A stretch of DNA of 64,000 nucleotides, taken from the NCBI RefSeq assembly GCF_018446385.1, contig NC_056001.1, positions 8,736,672-8,800,671 of the forward strand, written 5' to 3'. A model generated the notes under the pieces. It was not told the DNA's origin. It ran no database searches and saw only the letters and a list, made by a program, of their open reading frames with translations. Shown one piece after another: positions 37,101 through 49,178 of this stretch; position 1 is the stretch's first letter, and every line of letters begins with the position of its first letter. The translations under genes and the position numbers were made by a program. This stretch comes from Zingiber officinale (lineage: Eukaryota; Streptophyta; Magnoliopsida; Zingiberales; Zingiberaceae).

Positions 37101-40100
37101 TAAAATGACTTGGAAATTTAGACATGTAGCATAAGCAAGAAAAATTTAAAGTCGGGGTGATGATTATGGAATTCTCCTTGGACAGGAAATTACCTGAAGT
37201 TCTACTATGCCATAAAAGCTGCCTACCCAGATATTAAGATTATATCAAATTGTGATGGTTCATCTAGTCCATTGGATCATCCTGCTGATTTTTATGATTT
37301 CCATGTAAGTTATGCTCTTCACATCTTCATTTATTTTTTGTTTCATAGGTATCACAATCATACTAAATTATCAAGCTTTTATATTGTTACTAAAGTTGGC
37401 ATTTCTTTCATAGGTTTATACCTCAGCTAGCAGTCTGTTTATGATGAATAATCAATTTGACCGCACATCACGGATTGGTCCTAAGGTGTGTTAGCTTAAA
37501 CTTCAAAAAAAAATTGTGTGTCTTTTGTTCTATAACTCTGGACTTGTAAAAGCCCTATATGATCCTCTTTTTTTTTTTGTGTGTAATAATCACAGGCTTT
37601 TGTTAGTGAGTATGCTGTGACTGGATCAGATGCTGGGAATGGTAGCTTGTTAGCATCACTAGGAGAGGCTGCATTCCTTATTGGAGTAGAAAGAAATAGG
37701 TAATGTTGTCATCATCATCGTTATCTGTTTAAGTTCTTTCATTTATGTTTCTAAATAGCAACTTTCTGCAAGGGATATTCAGTCATTCAAGTTGGATTGG
37801 CCAATATTTTGCCCCAATTCCAACTGAACTGATTTTTTTTTTCACGTAAAAAATGAGTTATTGAAAAAAAAAAGATGTATGATCTTGTCTCAGTTCTATT
37901 TTCTTTTTCCCCCAAGGTTTTTTCTTGAATAAAATCTGGGTGTAGCTTTTAGATATTTTAATTCTATATTTGATTTTTTTTTTAAGTTTAATTTTAAGTT
38001 TCTTGATAAAAATGTGGAGATTTAGAATAAAATGCAGGATCTTGTTTCAGGGATTTTTTTTTCCTTGAAAATTGTCTTCTTCAAACTTGGTCTCTCTTTT
38101 AAATATTTTATTCTTTATTTGATTTTGCGTGCAGAATTTTTAATTGCTTAAACCAAAGCTTGGTTAGGTTGGGCGATACAGGGTTGATTCAAGTATTTAT
38201 TGTTTCTTCAAATTTTATAGATATTTCGTTTTTAAAGTTGTATGCATGTTACCTTTTTTTTTTAAAAAAAAAAACAAAACTCAGGGGCAGGTTAGATATT
38301 CTAGGTATTTTAATTGAAAAGCAATATCTCAAATTCCCTTAAATAAATTTTGAGATGTGCCTAATCTGACTCCAATAAGAACTCTGTTTTTCTCCCTCTC
38401 TTCTTGTTTTTTTTTGGGTTATGGTCGGTTTTCTATGCAAACCTAATCAGATCTCTTTTTTGGACCATCAAGCTCAATGCAATTAACTTTATGAAGATTG
38501 AAGACTATGATCAAGTTATTGGATAAGAATATGAGACCATTTTGTTACTCCTTGGTGGATCAGACATTTAATGTCCTATCTTAAAATGTGCATAATGTGC
38601 AGTGCCAATAGGACGGACCTTACTGATAAAAAGTGAAGGGTTGGGGATTAGTTCTGGCATTATAGTTCATCTATGTAAATAACTTCATTCATGAATATGA
38701 ATCTTAAGTGTATTCAAAATTTTTAACATGTTACAATGTTTAATGGTCAGATCTCATTGTTTTTTGGGGTTTTTTTTTATAATAGTGTTATAACTTTTTT
38801 TCTCTTTATCTGATAATGCTGTTCCTGTTGGTGCAAAATCCCTCAGGTCAAGGTTGACCTGGTTAACCAAGCTGAGTCTTGGTTTGGGTTTAGATGTTTG
38901 ACAATAAGATATTGATCGAAGAAGAGTCAAGTAGGTCAAGGTTGACCGGATACTTGACTAGGAAGTCCTAGTGAGTGAAGCTAGGCAGAAGGAAATCCTA
39001 GTGAGTGAAGCTAGGCAGAAGGAAATCCTAGTGAGTGAAGCCAGGTGAAAGTCCTAGTGAGTGAAGCTAGGCAGAAGGAAGTCCTAGTGAGTGAAGCTAG
39101 GCAGAAGGAAATCCTAGTGAGTGAAGCTAGGTGAAAGTCCTGGTGAGTGAAGCCAGGTGAAAGTCCTAGTGAGTGAAGCTAGGCAGATGGAAAACCCTAG
39201 TGAGTGAAGCTAGGTGAACGTCCTGGTGAGTGAAGCCAGGCAAGGAAGGAAATCCAGATGGATCAAGGATGATCGGACATCTGGTGTTGGGAAGTCCAAG
39301 TAGGTCAAAGGATTGACTGGATACTTGGCAAGGAAGGAAGTCCAGATGGGTCAAGGTTGACCAGACATCTGGTGGAAGTCCAAGTAGGTCAATGGAGTGA
39401 CCGGATACTTGGCACGACGAGTAAAAGTCCAAGTAGGTCAATGGAGTGACCGGATACTTGGCACGACGAGTAAAAGTCCAAGTGGGTCAAAGGAATTGAC
39501 CGGACACTGTGGGAGTCCTAGCAGTCGAGGGTGACCGGATGCGAGGCATGATGTACCAACAGTCAAGGTTGACGGATGTTGGTTAGGAGGTTTGGGACTT
39601 GGTTTGGGCAAAACCAAGTCGGATCGATCCGTGGATCGATCAGCCGTGGATCGATCGGTGGATCGATCCGATTCTTTCAGTAGAAGCTTGGATCGATCCG
39701 TGGATCGATCGAGGTCCGATCATCACCCGTCGATCGGCGATGCTGCTTCGCGCGATAAGCGCCGGATCGATCCGTGGATCGATCGAGCAGCCTGGCGCTC
39801 CGGATCGATCCGTGGATCGATCGAGCTCTCCGATCGATTCGGAACATTCGAATCGATCGGATCCGACCGCTGGCGCGGGTTTAAAGCCGCAGGCGAGCGT
39901 GGTCTTCGGCAATCTTTTCACAAGCTCTTCTCGATTCATTCCAGCTCCTCCACGGCTCTCACAAGCGCGTGATCGCCAGTTCTTGAAGGTTCTTGGAGGC
40001 TTTCCGTCAAGAGGCGGATATTGCAAGAGGAAGAAGTTAGGGTTAGGGTTTTTACCGCATCTTGTAAGCTTTTGCTTAACTTGTATTTCCCTTTCTTCTT

Positions 40101-43100
40101 CTTGTATTGAGAGTGTTGTAGGGCTTCTCCGCCTTTGGTAGTTACCATAAAGGAGTGTTATTCATAGTGGAGGGTGTGTGCGTTGGTGTGGATCCTTGGA
40201 TTAGTCACCTCTTGTGAGGTGGATACCAAGTAAAATCCTAGTGTTAGCGTTTTGTGTTTGTTTCCGTATTTTCCGCTGCACATCCAAGAAGAAACAAGCA
40301 ACGGCAAGCAACAAAGCGCACCGAGCGAACGCGACGAGCTATTCACCCCTCAGCTACTTTTGGTCCTAACAAGTGGTAGATCGAGACCGCTCTTCACCGT
40401 AATCATCGCCGGAAGGGTCAAGCATAAATAAGAAAAGCTAGAGGGTGAAGAAGTTGGAGCAAAATTTTCAAGTTCAAGACTTTATCAAGCTCAACTTCAA
40501 GATGCAATTCCAAGATGGGCTTGGATTTGACACAAGGGTGGCTCCACCATACACTTCTACGAGTTTCGATTCTTGGAAATCAAGAATCGAAAATTTTCTT
40601 ATGATGGAGATAGAGCAATGGTTTGCTCTAATGGAAGGCTTCAAGGATCCAAGAAATTCAAAGGGCAAAGTTCTAAAGAAAAGCAAATGGAGCCCGGAGC
40701 TAGTCCAAAGGTGCGAGGCCAATAACAAAGTGACCAAGCTTTTGGTCAATCTATTGCCAAGCACCATCCTTTGCAAAATTGGAGAATTTGAAGATGCAAA
40801 GGATTTATGGAGCAAATTGGCCAAGCTTCATGAAGAGATCCCCTCCACTGTACCGAATCAAGAAGTATCTAAAGAGGGTGACTCTTTGGAGCAAGACCAA
40901 GAGGAGGACTCCGAGGTTGAGAGATGCTCAACCTCCGAAGAAGAGGAAATCCAAGAAGCTTCATCCTCAAGGGAATGCAACGAAGGGAACAAGGAGGGAG
41001 CATACTCCTTGTTTCATATTCAAGATGATGAAGCCTCCACCTCTAGGATTGAGGGGGAGCAATCCTTGGTGACACCGGATCAAGAAGAAGGAGAAGCTTC
41101 TACATCCGGGTCAAGAGAAAAAGAGGAGGAAGAAGCTTCTACCTCCACAAGTCAAGAAAAATCAAATGGAGAAGCTTCTACATCCAAAACAAGTGCCACC
41201 CCTACAAGCAAAGGTATAAATATTTCAATTAATAATAAAAATCATATAATATGTTTTGAGTGTAGGGAAAGTGGGCACTACAAGAGCAAGTGTCCTAAAT
41301 TGGCCAAGAAGAAGGGCCAAGTGGCACAAAAGGGCAAGGTGAAGCCCAAGGAGACCATCCCCGGAACAAAGAAGAGCAAGGAGCACATTGTGTGCTTTTT
41401 GTGCCAACAAAAGGGACATTACCGTAGTCAATGTCCCAAGGGGAAGAAGATGATCAAGGCTCAAGGAGGCACCAGTCAAGGGGGAGCCTCCAAGGTAAAG
41501 AAGAAGGTATCTTTTATTGAGCCTACTCCTTTACATTATGGTAAAAAGCATGCTAGGTCAAATTTATATCATTTCAATGCTATTTACCATGAACATAGGA
41601 AGCATGATAGCATTAAGGAAAAACATGTAGCTCTTCATGCTAAAACTACCACTCTTAGGGCTAGGAATGTAGGTAAAAGTCTAGGCAATAACTCTAAGGA
41701 TTGTAGCTACAAGCCTAGAAACAAAAATGCTCATGAACTAAATGGAAAAACAAAAACTAAGGACTTAGTGATGGAAAATCAAGTCTTGAGGTCAAGACTT
41801 GATAAAATGGAAAAGACCCTAAAAAGGATGGAAAATATCCTATTAGGGCAAAAAGAGCATAACCTAGGTTTAGGGGTACAAAAGCCATCCAATGGCCATA
41901 GAGGTTTGGGATACAAACCAAAGGCTAAGAAGGATGTGCCCTCTTACCATAGAGTTCCATATAGTTATGGAACAAACCCTAGGTCTAGTGGTCAAGCCAA
42001 AACTAGGGAAGTCATCCCTAAGAGTATTTTTGCAATAAATGTGACTAAGGCTTCTAAGAAGTCTAAGAAAGTCACAAACAAGGTCACAAGGGAGGCTATC
42101 CCTAGAGTTGACCTAGAAAGTGTGACCAAGGCCTCCAAGAAGCCAAACAAGGTCACTAGGAAAGTATCTAGGGAAGTTATCCCTAGTGAATACCTAGAGC
42201 ATCCAAGGAGCATCAATAGGTGTTGGGTTCCTAGGAGCATCTTCTCTACCCCATAGATGGGTTAGAGAGTGTCAACTCCGATTAGAAGGGTAGTTAACCC
42301 AACTTTGAGGAAATTGACACTCAAGGAGCATTTTCAAGGTTTTTGTTAACCTTTGAAAATGAAATGGAATTATTATTTACTCCTTGAAAGAGTAAAATGT
42401 GCCTAATGGTGGAAAAATTGATTTTAATCTTAAATGGCACATATTGGGAAATTCATAAGAACTACCAAGTTGGGATTTTGGTATGTTCTTAGTAAATTTA
42501 AGGCAATCCGGGCCTTAATTTAAAAGTGCTACTCTTGTGGAAAAATGAAATATGCCAACATTTGAGGATATGCTTACTTTTGACTGGCATAAATTAATCA
42601 AGGGAATTAGAAATGCCAATTTAAGCTTTGGCATTTTCTTAAAGCACTTTAGGGCAAATCTAGGTTTAAGTTGTACGTTTAGCTAAGGTTTTAAGGATAC
42701 TTAGATAGTTAATCTAGGTATATTTTATTTATGCTAAATCTTGCCATGATTGTTTGCCCATCATATGTCATGACATCATGTCTATTTTTGCATTCATGAC
42801 TTATCATGAAAAATACAAAAATACCATGTCATGCCATACATACATCATGTAGCTATAGGATATCTTTCTTTTGAAAGTTATTTTATTTTGATGTATGCCA
42901 TAACATTATCATGCATTAAGTTTAATTCCTTGTAATTAAGGACAAATGGCATTTAACAACACTTATTAACAAGTGACATCCTTGGTGGATGTCTAATATA
43001 TATCTAAAATGCCTAGATAGATATGCATGATCCCTAGATTAGGGCAAAACCAAAATCTACATCTCACAAGACCTATAAGATGACTTGTATGTGTTTTAGT

Positions 43101-46100
43101 GCACATTAGATACAAGTGAGATGTTAGGATGATGAACAAAACTCAAGATGTTGATTGAGTGCATTCTTTTGAGTTTTAGGTTCATCAAAACACATAGTTA
43201 TGTGTTTTCCCATCATTGGGAAAGCTAATGTACAAGTCATGTGCATTAAGCCCAAGGAATATGGTGGGATATTGGTTTTGAAAATGTTTTCAAAATGATT
43301 TTGGAAAACCTTGGTGAAAGCTATCTTTTGATAGTAATCACCATTGAATAGTTAGACACAAACTTGAAGAAAACACTAAAGTTTTTGGAAGTTTTCAAGT
43401 TTGTGTCAATCTTTGAAAATATGATGTATTTTCATAGAAAACTATTTTTCCTGGATAGTATATGCCCTAACTAATGTCTACACGAAATTTCATAATTTTT
43501 GGATTTTTGTAGAATTTTCTAGGGGTTTCTGAAGTTGACTGAAATGGAATTTCAGCAACTATCAGAGCTCCGATCGATCCATGGATCGATTGGAGTTCCT
43601 GAATCGATCCATGGATCGATTGGAGTTCCTGGATCGATCAGTCGATCGATCCAGGGTAGTCTGAATCGATCCGTGGATCGATTCAGAAGGCATTTCCTGC
43701 GACCAGAAGCTCGCTGGATCGATCAGCCGGTCGATCCAGGTAGTTTGAATCGATCAGTGGATCGATTCAGCCAGGTTCAATCGATTGGAACCCAACTCCA
43801 ATCGATCCAAGTTGCTGATTTTGGCTGGGAAAGCCTGATTTCAGCACTTTGAACCTATTTTAGTCAATGTAACCTTTCCAAACCCCTAAATATACATTTG
43901 TATACATAAGGAGGGTGTTTTCATGTGAAAACAAGGATGGATTGGTTAAGGAAGGCTAAGTTGAAGTTTAGGTTGAGGTTTGTTTCAAATTTTGAATATT
44001 TGAACCTCAAAACTTCTACAATTGGGTTTCCTAAAGGTTTAGGGATTCCAAGTCATTGTTGGTGCAATGACAGAAGTTACCACCATGTCTTTAGGGGGAG
44101 GTACTCTTTAAAGACATGAAAAATTATTTTTCATGAACCTTGGAAGGTGGTTTACCTTCTGTTTAAAATATGCTCAAGGTTGAGCATGGGTTGAACTTGA
44201 ATGAGGAGTGTATATCCTCATTGTTCAGTGATTTCATTGGATAATGCTCAAGGATGGGCATTTGCCTACATTGGGGGAGAATGTAGGGGTAAGAATAATG
44301 AAGGGTATGGGACCTTCAGTATTGAGTTGATCACAATGAGTGAAATTGTGATCACGATGAGCAACTCTTCAGGGGGAGAGTCTTCAACAAATGGAGTTGT
44401 TGAAGTGTGTCCAAAGACGGGTTGATGTGTTTTATTAGTAGGGGGTTGATGTGTGCCAATAGGGGGAGAATGAAAGGAAGTAAGTTAGGTTTCATTACCT
44501 AGAGGAGTTTGCCCTCTTGGGGAGAATGAAAAGCTTAACTTATGTTCATTACCTAGTGGCGTGAAGAAGAAGGCTATAGGATTAGCCTAACTTACATGTG
44601 GGATTGTAAGTGTTATTGTGGTATTGTCAAACATCAAAAGGGGAGATTGTTGGTGCAAAACTCCGTCGAGTTGACCTGGTTAACCAAGGTGAGTCTTGGT
44701 TTGGGTTTAGATGTGACAATAAGATATCGATCGAAGAAGAGTCAAGTAGGTCAAGGTCGGATGCTTGACTAGGAAGTCCTAGTGGTGAAGCTAGGCCGAA
44801 GGAAATCCTAGTGAGTGAAGCTAGGTGGAAACCTGGTGAGTGAAGCCGGTGAAAGTCCTAGTGGGTGAAGCTAGGAAGAAGGAAGTCCTAGTGGTGAAGC
44901 TAGGCGGAAGGAAATCCTAGTGAGTGAAGCTGGGTGAAAGTCCCGTGAGTGAAGCCGGTGAAAGTCCTAGTGAGTGAAGCTAGGCGGATGGAAAACCCTA
45001 GTGAGTGAAGCTAGGTGAGCGTCGGTGAGTGAAGCCAGGCAAGGAAGGAAATCCAGATGGATCGAGGATGATCGGACATCCGGTGTTGGGAAGTCCAGTA
45101 GGTAAGGATTGATTGGATACTTGGCAAGGAAGGAAGTCCGGATGGGTCGAGGTTGACCGGACATGTGGAAGTCCAAGTAGGTCGATGGGTGACCGGATAC
45201 TGCACGACGAGTAAAAGTCCAAGTAGGTCAATGGGTGACCGGATAGCTGGCACGAGGAGTAAAAGTCAAGTGGGTCAAAGGATTGACCGGACACTTGGTA
45301 GGGAGTCCTAGCAGTCGGGTGACCGGATGCGAGGCATGATGTACCAACAGTCAAGGTTGACCGGATGTTGGTTAGGAGGTTTGAGACTTGGTTTTGGGCA
45401 AAACCAAGTCTTGGATCGATCCGTGGATCGATCCGGTGAGGATCGATCGTGGATCGATCCATTCTTCCGTGAAGCTTCGGATCGATCCGTGGATCGATCC
45501 GAGGTCGATCGATCGGCCGATCGATCGGGACGATGCTTCGCGCGATAAGCGCCGGATCGATCCGTGGATCGATCGAGCCGTCGAATTCAGAAGCTCGGAT
45601 CGATCCGTGGATCGATCAAGCCTCCGATCGATTCGAACATTCGAATCGATCGGGATCCGACCGCTGGCGTTTAAAGGCGAGCGTGGTCTTCGGCAATCTT
45701 TTCACAAGCTCTTCTCAGATTCATTCTCCTCCACGACTCTCTACAAGCACGTGATCGCCAGTTCTTGAAGGTTCTTGGAGGCTTTCCAAGTCAAGAGGCG
45801 GATCTATTGCAAGAGGAAGAAGTTAGGGTTAGGGTTTTTACTGCACATCTTGTAAGCTTTTGCTTAACTTGTATTTCCCTTTCTTCTTCTTGTATTGAGA
45901 GTGTTGTAGGGCTTCTCCGCCTTTGGTAGTTACCATAAAGGAGTGTTATTCATAGTGGAGGGTGTGTGCGTTGGTGTGGATCCTTGGATTAGTCACCTCT
46001 TGTGAGGTGGATACCAAGTAAAATCCTAGTGTTAGCGTTTTGTGTTTGTTTCTGTATTTTCCGCTGCACATCCAAGAAGAAACAAGCAACGCCAAGCAAC

Positions 46101-47828
46101 AAAGCGCACCGAGCGAACGCGACGAGCTATTCACCCCCCCCCCTCTAGCTACTTTTGGTCCTAACAATTCCGTTGAGCTGAGACTATCTCAAGTGGTCTG
46201 CCATGTACAGATCAATCTGAATGCAAGTAAAACCTGAATATACTGGATTTTTTATATCTCGATGGAATGCAGATATTGGATTAGATATTTCTTTACATGA
46301 ATGTTGAGTAGTGATTACTAACATCACAATTTTATTTTTTTTTCAAATGCAGCGATGTTGTATCTATGGCAAGTTATGCTCCTCTTTTTGTCAATACCAA
46401 TGATCGCAGGTAATGACAATGCTCCTCTTTTTTGTCATAACGATTACTAAGTTCTGAAGGTCTTTCATTCTAAAATCAATTATAATAATTCACTTATTAC
46501 ACGTGTATATTATGATTAATAGATGGAATGATAATCTTTTCAAATGCATGATACTACAAATGCTGATCCCAAGTCTGGACTCATGTAAAATTATTTGTAT
46601 GGACATAGATTTAGCTTATTTTGCTTAAGATTCAATTGTCTCTACCTTTTTATTATTGAGGAAATAACCAGACATAAGGCGCAATGTTGCAAAATGATCC
46701 ATCCTGAACTTCTTATGGCTAAAATTACTAATCTGTGAAGTATATAATCTTAATGGCCATTCCAAATAAATAAAAAAATTTGAATTGCATCAATATCAAT
46801 ATTTCCAGTATATTTTTTGAGGAAATAATTTGGAGGATGTAAACACAGAAGAATCCACATCTTTCCAGATTTCCCTTGTCACCTTATTCAAGTTCACATA
46901 TTACTGCAACTATGTGATTGTACTAATCATTCAATCTATGACTCGTTTTATCTCTTTTAAACTCATCTTATGTGCATTTTTCAGGTGGAACCCAGATGCT
47001 ATCGTCTTCAATTCCTGGCAGCAATATGGAACTCCTAGCTATTGGATGCAACATTTCTTCAGGGAATCAAGCGGTGCAACTTTTCACCCTTCAACAATTC
47101 AAGCCAACTTCTCTGGTTCGTTGGTAGCATCTACTATCACTTGGAAAGACCCAACAAACAACCAGAATTATTTGAGAATAAAGGTGGGAACAATAGTTAA
47201 AATGTTAACTTTAGCACATATACAAATCCTCACTATGCAGTATGGATAGTGTGCCTGAATTTGTTGCATAAAAATTTCAACTTAAATCGAGGCAAAGATG
47301 GGTGGTATTTAAAAAAGTCTTGATAAATTCTCAGTCCCTGTATGATTATTGTTAAAGGAAAAGGTAAGTTTGATAGATCTCCTTGCAGGTCATCAACTTT
47401 GGGAAGGTTAGTGTGAGTTTGAAAATCTCCATTAATGGACTAGAAGCTGCCATTAACTCATTTGGATCAGCAACCATACTCACATCTGATAATTTGATGG
47501 ATGAGAATTCCTTTGCATATCCAAACAAGGTAAATTTTTGGTATTGACGGGAAGCTATGTTTTCTCATCTTAGGAAAGCTCAAAGTGCAGAACTGCAACA
47601 TTTTTGAGTTCCTAGTTCAGAAATTTAATGAATACTATGGTTGAACTGAATTTTGATTTATTAATCTTCGGTGTCCTGTGTTTTTGTTTCATCTTCTGTT
47701 TGTAGGTGGTGCCAGTGTCAAGCGTATTACCTAATGCAGGGAGAGCGATGGATGTCGTGATTGCTCCACAGTCCTTGACTGCATTTGATCTTCCATTAAC
47801 TTCTGCTAAATTGAGATCTGCAATTTGA
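31138..47828 (+). CDS. ASD1: Alpha-L-arabinofuranosidase, glycoside hydrolase family 51 (ASD1-like)
   Basis: Secreted cell-wall enzyme that releases arabinofuranose from arabinans and arabinoxylans. Seventeen exons can be joined without a stop: 31138-31314, 31974-32028, 32171-32379, 32877-32998, 33096-33249, 33557-33626, 35314-35459, 35576-35621, 35699-35751, 36065-36209, 37186-37304, 37414-37485, 37596-37699, 46353-46409, 46985-47183, 47389-47529, 47706-47828. They give 663 residues, close to the Arabidopsis ASD1 length. A signal peptide (residues 1 to about 28, core LCIVILLFVAPHC) is present. The catalytic acid/base should be the Glu in AVGNEDC (about E384) and the nucleophile the Glu in FVSEYAV (about E461); GEWLRNAFRWRETIGPWEER is also family-typical. 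Introns 2 and 9 start with GC instead of GT. Intron 13 (8.65 kb) holds an LTR retrotransposon. An aataaa lies at 47891. The gene is convergent with the proteasome gene. Confidence 0.95.
38826..40371 (+). repeat. 5' LTR of the intronic element, with internal tandem repeats
   Basis: 1546 bp. It has three repeat zones. The first (38966-39240) has a 30-bp-class unit, cctagtgagtgaagctaggcagaaggaaat. The second (39285-39545) has a roughly 50-bp unit, aagtccaagtaggtcaatggagtgaccggatacttggca. The third (39613-39875) is dense in ggatcgatccgtggatcgatc palindromes. The end part is gene-like (aagaagttagggttagggttttta, then pyrimidine-rich DNA) and may hold the promoter or leader. Confidence 0.9.
39613..39875. 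repeat. GATCGATC palindrome cluster in the 5' LTR
   Basis: About ten copies of the self-complementary word ggatcgatc(c) in 260 bp, often paired as ggatcgatccgtggatcgatcg, which is itself nearly palindromic. Matching clusters lie at 43565-43805 and 45412-45660. Confidence 0.9.
40445..42256 (+). CDS. gag: Gag protein of the intronic LTR element (two zinc knuckles)
   Basis: An intact 603-codon frame encoding a retrotransposon gag, which packages the element RNA in the cytoplasm. The N-terminal third is the UBN2/DUF4219-like copia gag fold (FDSWKSRIENFLMM near residue 40, KVTKLLVNLLPSTI near 100, DLWSKLAKLHEE near 120). A strongly acidic, Ser/Thr-rich segment with repeated EEGEAST/EEASTST words follows (about 135-255). 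Two CCHC zinc knuckles come next: CFECRESGHYKSKC (from 270) and CFLCQQKGHYRSQC (from 317). The C-terminal part is basic, with a coiled-coil-like LRSRLDKMEKTLKRMENILL segment and repeats of VTKASKKSKKVT / VTKASKKPNKVT. A later start at 40502 (MQFQDGLGFD) is possible. There is no pol downstream. It is not a host gene. Confidence 0.9.
   Translation: MKKLEQNFQVQDFIKLNFKMQFQDGLGFDTRVAPPYTSTSFDSWKSRIENFLMMEIEQWFALMEGFKDPRNSKGKVLKKSKWSPELVQRCEANNKVTKLLVNLLPSTILCKIGEFEDAKDLWSKLAKLHEEIPSTVPNQEVSKEGDSLEQDQEEDSEVERCSTSEEEEIQEASSSRECNEGNKEGAYSLFHIQDDEASTSRIEGEQSLVTPDQEEGEASTSGSREKEEEEASTSTSQEKSNGEASTSKTSATPTSKGINISINNKNHIICFECRESGHYKSKCPKLAKKKGQVAQKGKVKPKETIPGTKKSKEHIVCFLCQQKGHYRSQCPKGKKMIKAQGGTSQGGASKVKKKVSFIEPTPLHYGKKHARSNLYHFNAIYHEHRKHDSIKEKHVALHAKTTTLRARNVGKSLGNNSKDCSYKPRNKNAHELNGKTKTKDLVMENQVLRSRLDKMEKTLKRMENILLGQKEHNLGLGVQKPSNGHRGLGYKPKAKKDVPSYHRVPYSYGTNPRSSGQAKTREVIPKSIFAINVTKASKKSKKVTNKVTREAIPRVDLESVTKASKKPNKVTRKVSREVIPSEYLEHPRSINRCWVPRSIFSTP
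42257..44647 (+). other. Non-coding 3' part of the intronic LTR element
   Basis: No pol-like translation on either strand. It contains a GATCGATC palindrome cluster (43565-43805) and, over the last 550 bp, at least six gggggag(a)-type purine tracts (near 44096, 44273, 44371, 44461, 44519 and 44639). Only the last is next to the LTR and in place to be the functional polypurine tract. Confidence 0.75.
43565..43805. repeat. GATCGATC palindrome cluster in the internal region
   Basis: Repeated gatcgatccatggatcgattgg and tggatcgatcagtcgatcgatccagg words. They are related to, but not copies of, the LTR clusters: the central spacer here is often ccatgg rather than ccgtgg. Confidence 0.9.
44648..46166 (+). 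repeat. 3' LTR of the intronic element
   Basis: 1519 bp, the partner of 38826-40371, with the same three repeat zones (palindromes at 45412-45660). Compared with the first copy it lacks many groups of one to five bases (for example cctagtgagtgaag becomes cctagtggtgaag, and atacttggcacg becomes atactgcacg), more than it shows simple substitutions. It ends with a c-run (cacccccccccctc) and GGTCCTAACA. Confidence 0.9.
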
Positions 47829-49178
47829 GGATTTGAGATTAGACGAGAAGTGGTGGTGAAGTATATCAAATGTGAGAATGATTGAATGACAATAAATCGT
47901 CTATATGACGCGAAGTAATATTTGATGTTGTATTGGATAGGGTGTCCTTTGGCTGGCTCTCTTTATTTCACATAAAATATCTTTTGGGGGGCTTTGTTTT
48001 GTGCAAAGTGTTTTTTTAATATTTTAAAACTTTTTAAATATATAGTCATTTGATGAAACAAATTAATTGATTGATAAAATTCTAGTTGATGAAACAAATT
48101 AATTGATTGATAAAAAAAATATATAGTCATTATTGAAGGACAATAAATTTGTAGTTGAAGTAAAAAAAAAAAAGTAATTATGCTTATTCCGTCTTTAGAT
48201 TATGTAAAAGAAGATAAATTATAAGATTAATTTATAGTTGATTATCAGATTATGTAAAAGAAGATAAATTATAAGATTAATTTATAGTTGATTATCAAAT
48301 AATTTGCCGTTGATATAAAATGATAGTTGATGAAATAAATTAATTGATCGGTAAAACATATATATATAGCCATTATTGAAGGAAAATAGATTTGTAAGTT
48401 CTATATATTCACTAATAAATCTCCTTTCTATACTTCATTTTTTATGAAGTATTTCTTTTCTTATCCATGGTTTGTCAATATTCAGATAGACTAGACTATT
48501 TGGATCAAGAGGATTGATTAGATCAATTAAATTGATCATTTACCTACAGGTTGTACCTACCCTGCCCAATGTTAATTTATTGGACTAATTAAATCGATCA
48601 ATTTGCTTAGATTGGTGTCACTAGATTACTCCGCTCATCAAGTTTAATAAATTCATTCGAATAGACCCATTGGTTGGACTAAGAAAAAAAATGACTTAGC
48701 TACCTCACCCATCAACCTTAATAAATTAAAGCAGGCAGATCCACAAACTAAAGAAATGTTCTCCAACAAGGAAACAAAAGGAAATGCCTGTTCAGCACAA
48801 ATAAAACCATCTAGGAAATATTAGCAATAGAAGAGCAAGAAAAGCAAGTTCTTGATTTTAAGATGACAGCAAATATTTAACACTGTTATATTGCAAAGTT
48901 CATAAACTGTAAATTGAAGCTAGATAACTGACAGGGAGGGCAACCAACCATAGAAACTAAGTTCAGGGTTCAAGGAACGCCACCTAACATTTGAATCATG
49001 TGTAACGAATATACTGGTTCAGAGACTGCAGGAATTGAAACTATTTCTCTGGCTGCAGAGCAAATGTATTCGCTAGCATACAATGAATAACACAAGCAAC
49101 ACGGATTCCCTTGTCAAAACCGTCAACAATGGTTATATTACAAATGCCAAACTAAGATACGAAATGAAAATATTTGCC
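47829..49178. other. Convergent intergenic region with short tandem repeats
   Basis: Holds the 3' untranslated regions of the two convergent genes (aataaa at 47891 for the arabinofuranosidase). A 30-bp word (ttgatgaaacaaattaattgattgataaaa) occurs at 48050 and 48086 and in diverged form near 48320. A perfect 50-bp duplication (agattatgtaaaagaag...) lies at 48197-48246 and 48247-48296. No gene is seen. Confidence 0.7.

Larger units (their letters stand above)
38826..46166 (+). mobile_element. Gag-only LTR retrotransposon inside intron 13 of the arabinofuranosidase gene
   Basis: LTRs at 38826-40371 and 44648-46166 both begin TGTTGGTGCAAAA and end GGTCCTAACA. Flanks GTTCC (38821-38825) and ATTCC (46167-46171) are a 5-bp duplication with one change. 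After the 5' LTR comes gtggtagatcgagacc, a possible weakened tRNA-Met primer site. The 3' LTR is preceded by aaaaggggagat, a polypurine tract. One long gag frame is present (40445-42256), but no protease, integrase or reverse transcriptase is seen in the remaining 2.4 kb. The element lies in the gene's own direction. The gag type with its tRNA-Met-like primer site suggests a copia lineage. Confidence 0.92.

Noticed and set aside
40036-40060. Telomere-like gttagggttaggg in the LTR (also near 45825)
   Set aside because: Only two units, at the same place in both LTR copies; it is a short chance or leader motif and not an interstitial telomere array.
40445-42256. The 603-codon frame as a host zinc-finger gene
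   Set aside because: It lies between matching LTRs directly after a primer-site-like sequence and has copia gag organisation with two CCHC knuckles.
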